Shown: in pieces, positions 37,684 to 46,465 of the stretch
Layout of the letters: every line of letters starts with the position of its first letter
Position numbering within the stretch: position 1 is the stretch's first letter
NCBI GenBank assembly: GCA_963814165.1
Contig: CAWFBW010000017.1
Coordinates: 62,001-126,000 of the forward strand
Direction of reading: 5' to 3'
Source: DASRAA01 sp963814165
Lineage (GTDB): Bacteria > Acidobacteriota > Terriglobia > Terriglobales > Acidobacteriaceae
DNA: 64,000 nucleotides
The notes under the pieces: generated by a model
The model's input: the letters and a program-made list of their open reading frames with translations, nothing else
Databases searched by the model: none
What the model was told of the DNA's origin: nothing
Made by a program: the position numbers and the translations under genes

Positions 37684-38250
37684 ATGAGTACTCCGTTTGG
37701 ATACCTGGTGGCCTACATCGACGGCGGAGCGCGAGGCAATCCCGGCCCCGCAGGCTACGGCGTGGCGATCGAAGACGAGATGGGACGTCCGGTTGCGGAG
37801 CTCAGCGAGTACCTGGGCAAACAGACCAACAACTACGCCGAATACTCGGGGCTGCTGGCAGCGCTGGCGTACACGCTGAAACATCAGTTCACGGCGATCA
37901 AGGTGTATAGCGACTCCGAACTGATGGTGAACCAGATCAACGGCAAATACAAAGTCAACCATCCCGTGTTGAAAGAGTTGCACGCGAGGGCCATGAGGAA
38001 GATCGACGATCTGGAAGCCTTCGAGATCAATCACGTGCTGCGGGAGAAGAACCGCGAGGCCGACCGGCTTGCCAATGAGGCAATGGACCGGGGGACGATG
38101 CACCGGGCCGGCCTGACTCCATTGAGCCCTCCGGTGAGCCCGCCGCCCGTTCGCGAGGTGAATGGCGTGGTGCGCAACGGCGTGGTCGAGTTTATGGGAA
38201 CCACGCTGCCCGAGGGAACGTTTGTGAAGGTGCGGGCGGCAAAGCCGTAA
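37684..38250 (+). CDS. RNase HI-type ribonuclease with a short C-terminal beta extension
   Basis: 188 residues from the ATG at 37684. An in-frame ATG at 37618 would add 22 residues; neither start has a strong ribosome site. The RNase H fold is clear: YIDGGARGNPGPAGYG (first Asp), NNYAEYSGLLAALAY (Glu), VYSDSELMVNQINGKY (Asp) and EKNREADRLANEAMD (last Asp). It resembles the stand-alone bacterial RNase HI/reverse-transcriptase-like group. After a Pro-rich linker (TPLSPPVSPPPVREV) comes NGVVRNGVVEFMGTTLPEGT, a short beta unit like DUF104/AbrB-type domains. Cuts RNA in RNA-DNA hybrids. Confidence 0.85.
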   Translation: MSTPFGYLVAYIDGGARGNPGPAGYGVAIEDEMGRPVAELSEYLGKQTNNYAEYSGLLAALAYTLKHQFTAIKVYSDSELMVNQINGKYKVNHPVLKELHARAMRKIDDLEAFEINHVLREKNREADRLANEAMDRGTMHRAGLTPLSPPVSPPPVREVNGVVRNGVVEFMGTTLPEGTFVKVRAAKP

Positions 38251-38259
38251 GTCGAACAC

Positions 38260-38928
38260 CTAGACGCGGGCAGCGGCAGTTCCTCTCAGCTTGATCTGCG
38301 GCGGCTCAAAAATCTGCAATTCAGTTGGCGGGTTCTCCACCGCCCACGCGAGCGTTTGAGTCATCTGCTCCAGGGTGACCAGCGCGAGACGGTTCGCTCC
38401 ATCGCGTGTCGGCGGGAAGAGCCGTGCCATGGCATAGAACGGCTGCAACATGCGCGGCCAGCTTCTTCCGGGCCCCAACACGTACCACGGACGCACGAAG
38501 GTCGCGGGAATTCCCGAGGCGATGACCATCGCTTCGCCCTCGGCGCGCACGGCCTGGTAGGCCTTCATCATGGGTGCGGGCCGGGCCACACTGAGATACA
38601 CGAAGTGACGGATACCGGTTTGCTTGGCGGCGCTGACGGCCTGCCGGCAGGAGACGAGGTCTATCTTGCGGAACTCCTCGGCCTTGCTGGGGCTGGGATG
38701 CGCGACGCCGACGAGATGAATGAACGTCTCGGCGGGGGTGATGTTGTGGGCGTAGGTTTCCGCTCGCAGAGCGTCGCCGCGAACCATCTCGCAACCCTGA
38801 GAGACGCGCGATTCCGAGCCGGCGCGAACCAGGGCGCGGACTTGGTGTCCGCGACGCAGCAGTTCAGCGGCGAGGCTGGAGCCGACGAATCCGGTGGCGC
38901 CTGTGAGGAAGATTTGTTGTGGGGGCAT
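38260..38928 (-). CDS. NAD(P)-binding atypical SDR/NmrA-like protein
   Basis: 222 residues from the ATG at 38928, which has GGAGG 5 bp upstream. The nucleotide site IFLTGATGFVGSSLAAELLR opens the protein. VSAAKQTGIRHFVYLSVA and FVRPWYVLGPGRSWPRML are typical of extended/atypical SDRs that act on quinones, sugars or as assembly factors. No catalytic YxxxK is clear. It lies 54 bp downstream of the TIGR01777-type gene on the same strand. Confidence 0.82.
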   Translation of the reverse strand: MPPQQIFLTGATGFVGSSLAAELLRRGHQVRALVRAGSESRVSQGCEMVRGDALRAETYAHNITPAETFIHLVGVAHPSPSKAEEFRKIDLVSCRQAVSAAKQTGIRHFVYLSVARPAPMMKAYQAVRAEGEAMVIASGIPATFVRPWYVLGPGRSWPRMLQPFYAMARLFPPTRDGANRLALVTLEQMTQTLAWAVENPPTELQIFEPPQIKLRGTAAARV

Positions 38929-38982
38929 GGAAACCTCCGTACAGACATTAATACGGACGCGGCCCGGCAACGGATTGGCCTG

Positions 38983-39876
38983 CTACCGCAAGGTTACGCG
39001 CAGGGCTTCGGTCAAATCGGGATGAGCGAACTGAAATCCGCTGGCCTGAAGTTTCTCTGGTTCCACGCGGGCCGAGGCGAGCAGCAGCGATTCGCCCATT
39101 TCTCCGAAGAGAGCTTTGACCACGAACGCAGGCAGGGGAAAGATGGCCGGGCGATGGAGCGCGGCTCCGAGAGCACGAACAAAGTCCCGATTGCGGACTG
39201 GCTGCGGAGCAACCACGTTTATGGGCCCGGTCACATTGTTGTTGGTGAGCGCAAAACGGAACGTGCCGACGACATCGTCGAGCGTGACCCAGCTCATGTA
39301 CTGGCGGCCATCGCCGACGGGGCCGCCGAGGCCGAGCCGAAACGCCGGCAGCATCGCCCGCAGCGCGCCGCCTTCTTTGGTCAGCACGACTCCAATGCGA
39401 AGGTGGACCACGCGCACGCCCGCGTCTACGGCGGGAGCGGCGGCATCTTCCCACTCCTGGCAGACGTCAGCGAGGAATCCTGCGCCTCGCGGGCTGGCTT
39501 CGGTGAGTTGTTCATCGCCGCGATCGCCGTAATAGCCGATGGCAGAGGCGGCAACGAAAATTCTTGGAGTGCGAGTCTGGCGGAACGACTCGGCAGCGGC
39601 GGTAGCAAGAGTGCGTGTGCCCTGCACTCGGCTTTCGCGGACCTCGCGCTTGAACTTGTCAGTCCAGCGGCCGGCGATGTTCTTCCCCGCGAGGTGCACG
39701 ATGGCGTCGAATTGTTCGATCGCGCTTGGATCAAGCGGAGAAGAGGGACTCCATTGCACCTGATCGCCCGCGGGAGGCCGGCGCACGAGGGCGGCGGTGG
39801 AGTGTCCGTCGGCAACGAGTGCGGGGCGCAGCGTGCTGCCGATGAGCCCCGAGGCGCCACTGATCAGGATTCGCAT
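38983..39876 (-). CDS. TIGR01777-family epimerase-like protein (YfcH type)
   Basis: 297 residues. MRILISGASGLIGSTLRPAL is the NAD(P)-binding motif. DAIVHLAGKNIAGRWTDKFK, FVAASAIGYYGDRGDEQLTE and the C-terminal INVVAPQPVRNRDFVRALGA with the final ASGFQFAHPDLTEAL are hallmarks of the TIGR01777 group. These proteins are conserved but mostly uncharacterised; a link to cell-division or envelope sugar chemistry has been suggested. The start ATG at 39876 needs no adjustment. Confidence 0.92.
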   Translation of the reverse strand: MRILISGASGLIGSTLRPALVADGHSTAALVRRPPAGDQVQWSPSSPLDPSAIEQFDAIVHLAGKNIAGRWTDKFKREVRESRVQGTRTLATAAAESFRQTRTPRIFVAASAIGYYGDRGDEQLTEASPRGAGFLADVCQEWEDAAAPAVDAGVRVVHLRIGVVLTKEGGALRAMLPAFRLGLGGPVGDGRQYMSWVTLDDVVGTFRFALTNNNVTGPINVVAPQPVRNRDFVRALGAALHRPAIFPLPAFVVKALFGEMGESLLLASARVEPEKLQASGFQFAHPDLTEALRVTLR

Positions 39877-39968
39877 GTGTAGTTCTCAAAATAGTTGTGC
39901 TCAGGCTCACGCCCTCGCGGAATTGTGTCGTCGGTTAAAACCAACTCTGGAGTCGATTCGACCGCACA

Positions 39969-39988
39969 CCCAGCGCTGAAGCGCTGGG
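39969..39988. repeat. Perfect 8-bp hairpin with TGAA loop
   Basis: CCCAGCGC-TGAA-GCGCTGGG lies upstream of the relA homologue. On the other strand the loop reads TTCA, the same loop sequence targeted by the IS at 21926. Confidence 0.7.
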
Positions 39989-40060
39989 CCAAGCTCTGTC
40001 GTCCCTACGGAACGAATAGCGCGCCGCAAAACGAAAGTCGAGTTTCTCGTATAATCGGTC

Positions 40061-42291
40061 ATGGCGACTTTCGGCCAGCAGATCCGAACCAACGTTCTTA
40101 CGGTTACCAAGTTCCGCGACCTGCTGCGTAAGATTCGCAAATACCGCCCCAACGACGATCTTACTCTGGTCAAAAAGGCGTACGAGTTCTCCCTGAAGCA
40201 TCACGAGGGGCAGACCCGCGCCTCCGGAGAACCCTACCTCGCCCATCCCCTCGAAGTTGCTTCGGTGCTGGCCGACATGCGGCTTGACACCACGGCCATT
40301 ACCGCGGGTCTGCTGCACGATTCCATCGAAGACACCGAAGTCACGGTGGATGACATTCGCCGCGAGTTTGGCGAGCAGGTGGCGCACATCGTCGAGGGCG
40401 TCACCAAGATCAGCAAGATCGAGTTCGCGTCGCGCGAAGAGGCGCAGGCGGAGAGCGTCCGCAAGATGGTGCTGGCGATGGTGGATGACATCCGCGTGGT
40501 CATGATCAAGCTGGCGGACCGGCTGCACAACATGCGCACGCTGGGGCATCTCACACCCGAGAGGCAGATCAAAATCGCGCGTGAGACGCAGGAGATTTAC
40601 GCGCCCATCGCGCACCGGCTGGGCATGGGCAAGATCCGCGGCGAGCTGGAAGACCTGGCGTTTCAGTACGTCGATCCCATTGCGTACAACCAGGTGAAGG
40701 TCGCCATCGAATCGCGCCGCAAAGAGGGCGAAGCCTTTCTGGCGGAGGTCCAGGGCGTGATCGAGCAGAAGCTGCGCGACAACAACATTGAAGCCAAGGT
40801 CGAAGCGCGTATCAAGCACATTTACAGCATCTGGCAGAAGTTGCAAAAACAGCGCATTGCGGTGGAACAGATTTACGACATGATGGCGCTGCGCATCATT
40901 ACGCAGTCGGTGAACGACTGCTATGCCGTGCTGGGACTGATTCACCAGCACTGGCGTCCGGTGCCAGGGCGCATCAAAGACATGATTGCCATGCCGCGGC
41001 CCAACCTTTACCAGTCACTGCACACCACGGTGATGGCGGAAAACGGCAACGCCTTCGAAGTGCAGATCCGCACGGAAGAGATGCACAAGATGGCGGAAGA
41101 GGGCATCGCGGCGCACTGGAAGTACAAAGACGGCCCTATCTCGGCGGTGGATGAGAAGCGGCTGGCGTGGCTGCGGCAGGTGGTGGAGTGGCAGCGCGAG
41201 GTCCCCGATCCGAACGAATTTCTCTCCACGCTGAAGATCGATCTCTATCCCGAAGAGGTGTACGTTTTTTCGCCGAAAGGCAAGATCGTCATTCTTCCGC
41301 GCGAGGCCACGCCGGTGGATTTTGCCTACACGATCCACTCGGAGGTCGGGAACACGTGCACCGGGGCAAAAGTGAACGGGACGGATTCAGCCGCTGCGCT
41401 ACAAGCTGCGGTCGGGCGACATCGTGGAAATTCTGACGCAGCCGGGCCATCAGCCCAGCCGCGACTGGCTGGCGTTCGTGAAGTCGGGGCGCGCGACGGC
41501 AGAAAATCAAGCACTGGCTGAAGATCCACCAGCGCGAGCGCGCCATCGAAATTGGACGCAAGCTCATCGAGAAGGAAGCGCGCAAGTATCGCATCGCACT
41601 GAAGGAAATCAGCGAGGCCGAGCTGACCAAGGTTGCCACGGAGAATGGGCTGGGGCGCCCGGATGATCTGCTGGCCGCCATTGGTTACGGCAAATTTTCG
41701 GCGCGCTCAATTCTGGCGCGGCTGGCGCCGACGAGCGCAGCCAGCAACGTGGCCGCTCCCGAAACGGAAGACCAGCCCAGCGGATTCACCAGCGTGGTGC
41801 GTCGTGTTTTTGGCGGAGACACCTCGGCGATCAAGGTCAAGGGCCACGACGACATGCTGGTCTATCGCGCGCGATGTTGCAATCCCATTCGTGGCGAGGA
41901 GATCGTCGGCTACGTCACCCGCGGCAAGGGCGTGGCGGTGCACTCAAAAAACTGCAAGAACGTGGAGAACCTGATGTATGAGCCGGAACGCCGCATCGCG
42001 GTCGAGTGGGGCAAAGACGGCAGCGTGGGCACCGCGCCGGCATGGCAGACCGGATTTCCCGTCAAGCTGGTGGTGCTGTGCGATAACCGCCCGGGCATGC
42101 TCAAACAAATCACCGCTGTCATCAGCGATACCGACACCAACATCCGCAACATTGAAGCCAAGACCGCAGAAACCCACGCCACTATCGACATCATCGTTGA
42201 CACCGCAGACGTGAAGCACCTGGAGCGCATCATCAGCGGCGTGCGCAAGATTCCGGGCGTGCGCGAAGTGCAGAGGGTGCAGAAGGTGTAA
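40061..42291 (+). CDS. relA: RelA/SpoT-family bifunctional (p)ppGpp synthetase/hydrolase, two frameshifts
   Basis: About 743 residues. The hydrolase HD domain is intact (GEPYLAHPLEVASVLADM, LLHDSIEDT, LADRLHNMRTL), then the synthetase (MIAMPRPNLYQSLHTTVM, EVQIRTEEMHKMAEEGIAAH), TGS, zinc-finger-like (RARCCNPIRGEEIVGYVTRG) and ACT domains (ending VREVQRVQKV). The stringent-response alarmone enzyme therefore looks bifunctional. Two single-base insertions break the frame: near 41384 (GGGACGG where GGGCGG gives VNGRIQPLRY) and near 41495 (GCGACGG where GCGCGG gives RARQKIKHWLK). Both are an extra A before CGG. The rest reads cleanly, so sequence error is the simplest explanation. Confidence 0.92.
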
Positions 42292-42338
42292 TTGCTTCCG
42301 TGATGGCAATTCCCGGATGCTCTTGGTAACCTATTCTT

Positions 42339-42557
42339 GTGAAGCTTACCGCGATTTTCGAGCCTGCCGCTGAAGGTGGGTACACCTGCTTTGTGGAAGA
42401 AATCCCTGCAGCAATTTCTGAGGGAGACTCTTTGGAAGAGGCAAAGTCGAATCTGCTGGACGCGTTAAAGTTGGTGCTGGATACGCAACGCCGTCTGGCC
42501 GAGGAGAACCTGGCACCCGGATCCCTCCGCGAACCGATCGAGCTTGTTGAAGCGTGA
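42339..42557 (+). CDS. hicB: HicB-family antitoxin
   Basis: 72 residues from a GTG start. The HicB partial RNase-H fold is evident: AIFEPAAEGGYTCFVEEIPA, then SEGDSLEEAKSNLLDALKLV. No DNA-binding tail follows (it ends SLREPIELVEA), as in short HicB proteins. The stop overlaps the HicA start (GTGA). The antitoxin comes first here, the reverse of the hicAB order of E. coli, as in many other genomes. Confidence 0.88.
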   Translation: MKLTAIFEPAAEGGYTCFVEEIPAAISEGDSLEEAKSNLLDALKLVLDTQRRLAEENLAPGSLREPIELVEA

Positions 42558-42739
42558 AGCTCACCGATCTTGAGCGCCACCTCAGCAACCACGGATGTTT
42601 GCTACATCGAGAGGGCGGCTCTCATACAGTTTGGCTCAATCCTAAGAACCGCAAAATCGCCAGCATCCCGCGGCATCGCGAAGTCAAGTCTGGGACAGCT
42701 CGCGCCATTTGCAGGCAGCTTGAGATTCCTGAGCCATAA
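42554..42739 (+). CDS. hicA: HicA-family mRNA interferase toxin
   Basis: 61 residues from the GTG at 42554, overlapping the HicB stop by 4 bp. The dsRBD-like HicA fold is recognisable: DLERHLSNHGCLLHREGGSH with the catalytic His in GGSHTVWLNP, then SIPRHREVKSGTARAICRQL. HicA cleaves mRNA; HicB neutralises it. The pair sits between the relA homologue and a nitrilase gene, whose start is 6 bp downstream. Confidence 0.9.
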   Translation: MKLTDLERHLSNHGCLLHREGGSHTVWLNPKNRKIASIPRHREVKSGTARAICRQLEIPEP

Positions 42740-42745
42740 TTTCCT

Positions 42746-43534
42746 ATGAGCACCCACCGCATCGCTCTCGCCAACCTACGATTTCCTTCTACGCCAGACG
42801 AATCAATCGCGGCCGCCGTTCGTGCCGTCGCGCAGGCGGGATCGCAAGGCGCAGCTGTAATCTGCTTTCCTGAGTGCTTCGTGCCCGGCTACCGTGGACC
42901 GGGCAAATCCGTCCCTCCTCCAGACAAAGCATTTCTCGATCGTGCGTGGGCTGCTGTGGCTGAGGCCGCTGCGAAAGCCAACATTACGGTTGTTCTTGGG
43001 ACGGAACGAATCGTTGATGGCTCGCTACTGGCGACAGCGCTAGTCATTCAACGCGATGGCACGTTCGCGGGCTTTCAGGACAAGGTCCAACTCGATCCCT
43101 CGGAAGACGGCACCTATTCCGCCGGTTCCGGACGCCGCGTGTTTGAAGCAGGTGCGCTGAAGTTCGGCGTCGTGATTTGCCATGAAGGCTGGCGCTATCC
43201 GGAGACGGTGCGCTGAGCGGCGACGCGTGGCGCGCACGTCGTGTTTCATCCACACTTCGGCGAAGCCGAGCCGGGAAGCTATGTTCCCACCACGTTTGGC
43301 GATCCGGCGAATACATTCCACGAAAAAGCGGCGCTGTGCCGCGCCGCCGAGAACACCTGCTATTTCGCAACCGTCAATTTCGCGAGCGAGGGCGCGCCGA
43401 CGACATCCGCGGTAGCCAATCCCGACGGGACCCTGCTTGCCTATCAGCCCTATGGCGTTGACGGATTGCTGCTCGCCGATATCGACACCAACCTCGCCAC
43501 AGGTTTGCTCTCGTCGCGGTGCAAGTACGGCTAG
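42746..43534 (+). CDS. Carbon-nitrogen hydrolase (nitrilase superfamily), in-frame TGA at 43214
   Basis: 262 codons. The Glu-Lys-Cys triad is visible: Glu in AVICFPECFVPGYRG, Lys in FAGFQDKVQLDPSED, and Cys in GVVICHEGWRYPET. The frame then meets TGA at 43214-43216 and continues as AATRGAHVVFHPHFGEAEPG to a stop at 43534. Relatives have Trp at this place (YPETVRW), so TGG to TGA is the likely change, whether by error or mutation; the site is not a cysteine position, unlike the two selenoprotein candidates. If real, the stop removes the C-terminal 40% and inactivates the enzyme. Substrate (an amide) unknown. Confidence 0.8.
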
Positions 43535-43655
43535 TCAGATATTCCCGCCCCTGATCCCGGGGGTGCGGAAATAGGTAAATTATGAACTCCGGGATTACTT
43601 ACGATACGGCGATTTCTCGCCGACTATCCGAGCAGCGGGTTCTGCGGTGTATTTA

Positions 43656-45760
43656 TTAGTACGGCTTCGCAGGGCCGATCAGCGGCGTCTTTACCGGCTT
43701 CGCCATGCCGTAGAAGACCACCACGCCCTGCCCCGCACCTTGGGTTTGTAATGCTTCATCAACCTTGCCGAACGCATCTGTGTAGTTCTGCCAGTTGTTG
43801 GTCACCCAGACATCTCCTGCGGGACCGATGCCGAGGTCAACCTGCAACTGCAATCCGCCGCCGACGTAGCCACCGGCGGGCGAAATGGCCTGGCCCGTCT
43901 TTACGCCGGGCGGGCAATGTTCGGTGCGAACGCCGCACAGCTCCACGATTCCAGCCGACCAGCTGCTGAAGTTGGGGATCCAGACGTTGTCGTTGCCGTC
44001 GACGGTAGCCGTCCAAGGCGCAGAGATGCCATTGCCAAACACCGGAGAGAACGGCGCCTCGGTGCCGTCAGGGCGCAACACTGTGATGCTGCCGCCGGAC
44101 TCGTATCCGGGCGATTGCGCGGCCAAGGCGGGAATCAGCACCTTGGTAGCTCTTGCTCCGGCGTCTGGGATCGTTGTCGAAGTTGAACTTGAACGCGGCC
44201 AGCATTTCGGCAAACTTCATTGCGCCCCGAGGCGAACTACCCAATTTGTTGGAGATCCAGACGTTGCCCTGGCTGTCCACGGCGAGACCGCTGGCGGAGT
44301 ACCCCACCTTGAAGGTTTCGACTTTGCTGGGATCGGATGCAGGGAAACGAACCACGTGGTCGGCGATGGCATTCGTAACCCAAATGCGGTCCTGCTGATC
44401 AATGGCGAGAGCGAACGGCCCAACGAGTTGGCAAGGGTTCTTCAGGGGATCGCCCGTCTTGTTCTGACAGAAAAACTGCACCTTCGACGGATCGCCCTGC
44501 GGAAGCTTCACGATCTGGCCCTTGAGGAGGTCGAGGGCCCAGATATCTCCGCTCGGGCGTGGCGATGATGCCCTGCATCTGGCTGATCTGGCGGTCGAAG
44601 TTCCAGCCTTCCGGCGGCGACAGCGGCTTGCCGTTCTTGTCGAACTTGGTGATGTTCTGGCCGGTAAAGCTGGTGGGCCACGCATTGTCTTGCGCGTCGA
44701 GCGTCAGGCCGAAGCCGGGGCCTGCGATGCCTCCGCCCCGGAAGCCCAGAGGGCTGGGCGAAAGCGGTTTACCGTTGGGCGCGAACTTGCTGAGACCGCC
44801 GGTCCAGGAGGCGTCCTGATTCTGCGCGCCGACCGTGAAGTTGTCGGCGACCCAGACGTTGCCCTCGCTGTCGATCATCAGCTTGCCGCCTCCGCTGACG
44901 CCTCCGCCAGTGAACTTGAGCGGAAACACAAAGGCGCTGGGAGCGAACGTGAGATACGGCATATACGGCGCATCCCGCAGGAGCTTGCCGGGAGTACCGG
45001 GCTTCGGGAAAGGATAAAACTCATTCAGCAAGGCGAATATCTTGTCAGGGTTGTGCCATGGGAAGAACGCCACCTCTTCGGCTGCAAGCAAGGTATCCGG
45101 CGGAGCGCCGCCGCTGGGCGGTGTGGTCGCCGCGAAAAATTGGCTGCACGCATCCAGCTTTACCCGCGTGATGCAGCCGGCCATCACGTCGGCGAGCGTG
45201 CCGAAGTTGGCCATGGTCGGCGTCTGCGCGCTGTTCAGGCCGTCGAGAATCGTCGGCCCCCAGCTACCGGTTTCGAGATCGACAAAGTTGGGCACGTTGC
45301 CCGCGGCGATCCGCAGCTGCAGCGGCGAGCCTTTGATGGTGGTGTTGTCGATGAACTGGGCATGGGTCACCACCGATGCGATAGTGGTGAACTCGTTGAT
45401 GACGACGCGAGCAGGAGGCCTGCTGCCGACAACGGCCAAGAGAGCGATGGCCGCGTTGCTGCCGCCAGCCCTGCTGCGCGCGGGTATGCCTCCGGCAGCC
45501 ACGAGATAGAGGCTGGAATCCGCCGCCGCGCCCGCCGTGCTCACTGCAAATCGGCCTTCGTTGTCGGTCTTGGTTTGCGCGAGTTGCCTGGGCGCGTCAG
45601 AAGTTGCAGCCCAAAGTGTCACCGTGGATTGAGCGATAGGCGCTCCTCCGCCCATGACTTGGCCATTTATGTCGGCGGCGAAAGCCCGAGTCGCCAAGAA
45701 CATGCAGGAGATGGCAAGGGCGGCCAATGTCAACTTTACAGCGGTTGTCTGAGAGTGCAT
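43656..45760 (-). CDS. Exported NHL/propeller-type protein with carboxypeptidase-like N-terminal domain, two frameshifts
   Basis: About 700 residues. Signal peptide: VKLTLAALAISCMFLATRAFA. Then an Ig-like or carboxypeptidase-regulatory domain (GQVMGGGAPIAQSTVTLWAA). A region with VVINEFTTIASVVTHAQFID follows, then repeated propeller blades: MIDSEGNVWVADNF, LDAQDNAW, LAVDSQGNVWISNKLG and VDGNDNVWIPNFSS. It ends GMAKPVKTPLIGPAKPY. Frame changes near 44555 (extra base in CCCGAGCGG) and 44165 (extra base in CCCAGACGCC) restore continuity when removed. The blades resemble Vgb/NHL proteins. Surface-exposed or periplasmic; function unknown. Confidence 0.78.
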
Positions 45761-45978
45761 TCCTTGTTCTCCTTCAGGCTAGTGACCAGCGCCTCGCCGA
45801 TGACAGAAGGCGCGACCAGGTCTTCATCTTGGAGCCGTTCGCGCCATTCTACGCGAGGTCTGCTGTAGGGCGGAAGGATGGCTGTTGAGAAAAGGCCACC
45901 TCGTAACTTACCGGAATGGCAATCTCCAGGCTAGCGCTGAAAATCGCAGCGCTGTCCCTGGGCACCCGCTACATTGAT

Positions 45979-46446
45979 CTAATTCTTCGCCCCTTCTTTC
46001 ACCCACGCCAGAACCTCTTCCGCGTGCCCTTCGGGTTTCACCGGCGAGAACACGTGCGCGATCTTGCCATCGGGGCCAATGAGAAACGTGCTGCGCACGA
46101 TCCCGATGACCTTCTTGCCGTACATGTTCTTCTCTTTGAGCACGTCGTACTTCTTGGCAACCTCTTTGTGGTCGTCGGCCAGCAGAGTGTAGGGCAGCTT
46201 TTCTTTCTTTTTGAAGTTGAGTTGGGCCTTGGGCGTATCGGGCGATATGCCCAGAACCACCAGTCCGGCCTTCTGCAGCTTGCTGTATGCGTCGCGGAAC
46301 CCGCGCGCTTCTATCGTTCAACCGGGGGTATTGGCTTTAGGATAGAAGAAGAGCACCACGGTCTTTCCCCGGAACTGTTCGAGGGAAGTCGGGTTTCCGT
46401 TTTCGTCGGCCAGGGTAAAGGCGGGAGCTTTGTCGTTGGTTTCCAT
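45979..46446 (-). CDS. BCP-type peroxiredoxin with TGA at the peroxidatic position, candidate selenoprotein
   Basis: 155 codons from the ATG at 46446 to the TAA at 45979, one uninterrupted frame except a TGA at 46318-46320 (codon 43). The context is VVLFFYPKANTPG-(TGA)-TIEARGFRDAY. In every BCP/PrxQ peroxiredoxin this codon is the peroxidatic Cys (PGCT), so it most likely encodes selenocysteine, as known in PrxU-type peroxiredoxins. The resolving Cys usual five residues later is Arg (EARGFRD), so the enzyme would use an external thiol. A SECIS-like hairpin lies at 46293-46305. The remaining fold is complete (LVVLGISPDTPKAQLNFKKK, STFLIGPDGKIAHVFSPVKP). Role: reduction of peroxides. Its start is 19 bp from a divergent gene. 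Confidence 0.88.
46293..46305 (-). promoter_or_regulatory. Candidate bacterial SECIS element (peroxiredoxin gene)
   Basis: Read on the minus strand: stem CGCGG/CCGCG closing a GTT loop, with a further G-C pair on each side after a small internal loop. The loop G (46300) is 18 nt after the TGA, matching the spacing in known bacterial SECIS hairpins and in the thioredoxin-like gene at 9318. GC-rich sequence makes chance hairpins common, so the position counts more than the stem. Confidence 0.55.
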
Positions 46447-46465
46447 ATCGCACTATTATCGCAAA

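Noticed and set aside
38356..39882. 508-codon open frame opposite the two SDR genes
   Set aside because: Both minus-strand genes are well recognised; the plus-strand frame is a shadow.
9303..43216. Reassignment of TGA to tryptophan in this organism
   Set aside because: TGA ends genuine genes here (ECF sigma, PP2C, TPR lipoprotein), and TGG is used normally for Trp.
43214..43240. Selenocysteine in the nitrilase
   Set aside because: The position is Trp, not Cys, in the family, and the catalytic Cys is intact upstream. A hairpin can be drawn after the TGA, but with the loop G at only +14, and such hairpins are common in GC-rich DNA.
44522..45868. 448-codon open frame opposite the NHL/propeller gene
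   Set aside because: The minus strand encodes a signal peptide and recognisable propeller blades; this frame has neither domains nor a ribosome site.
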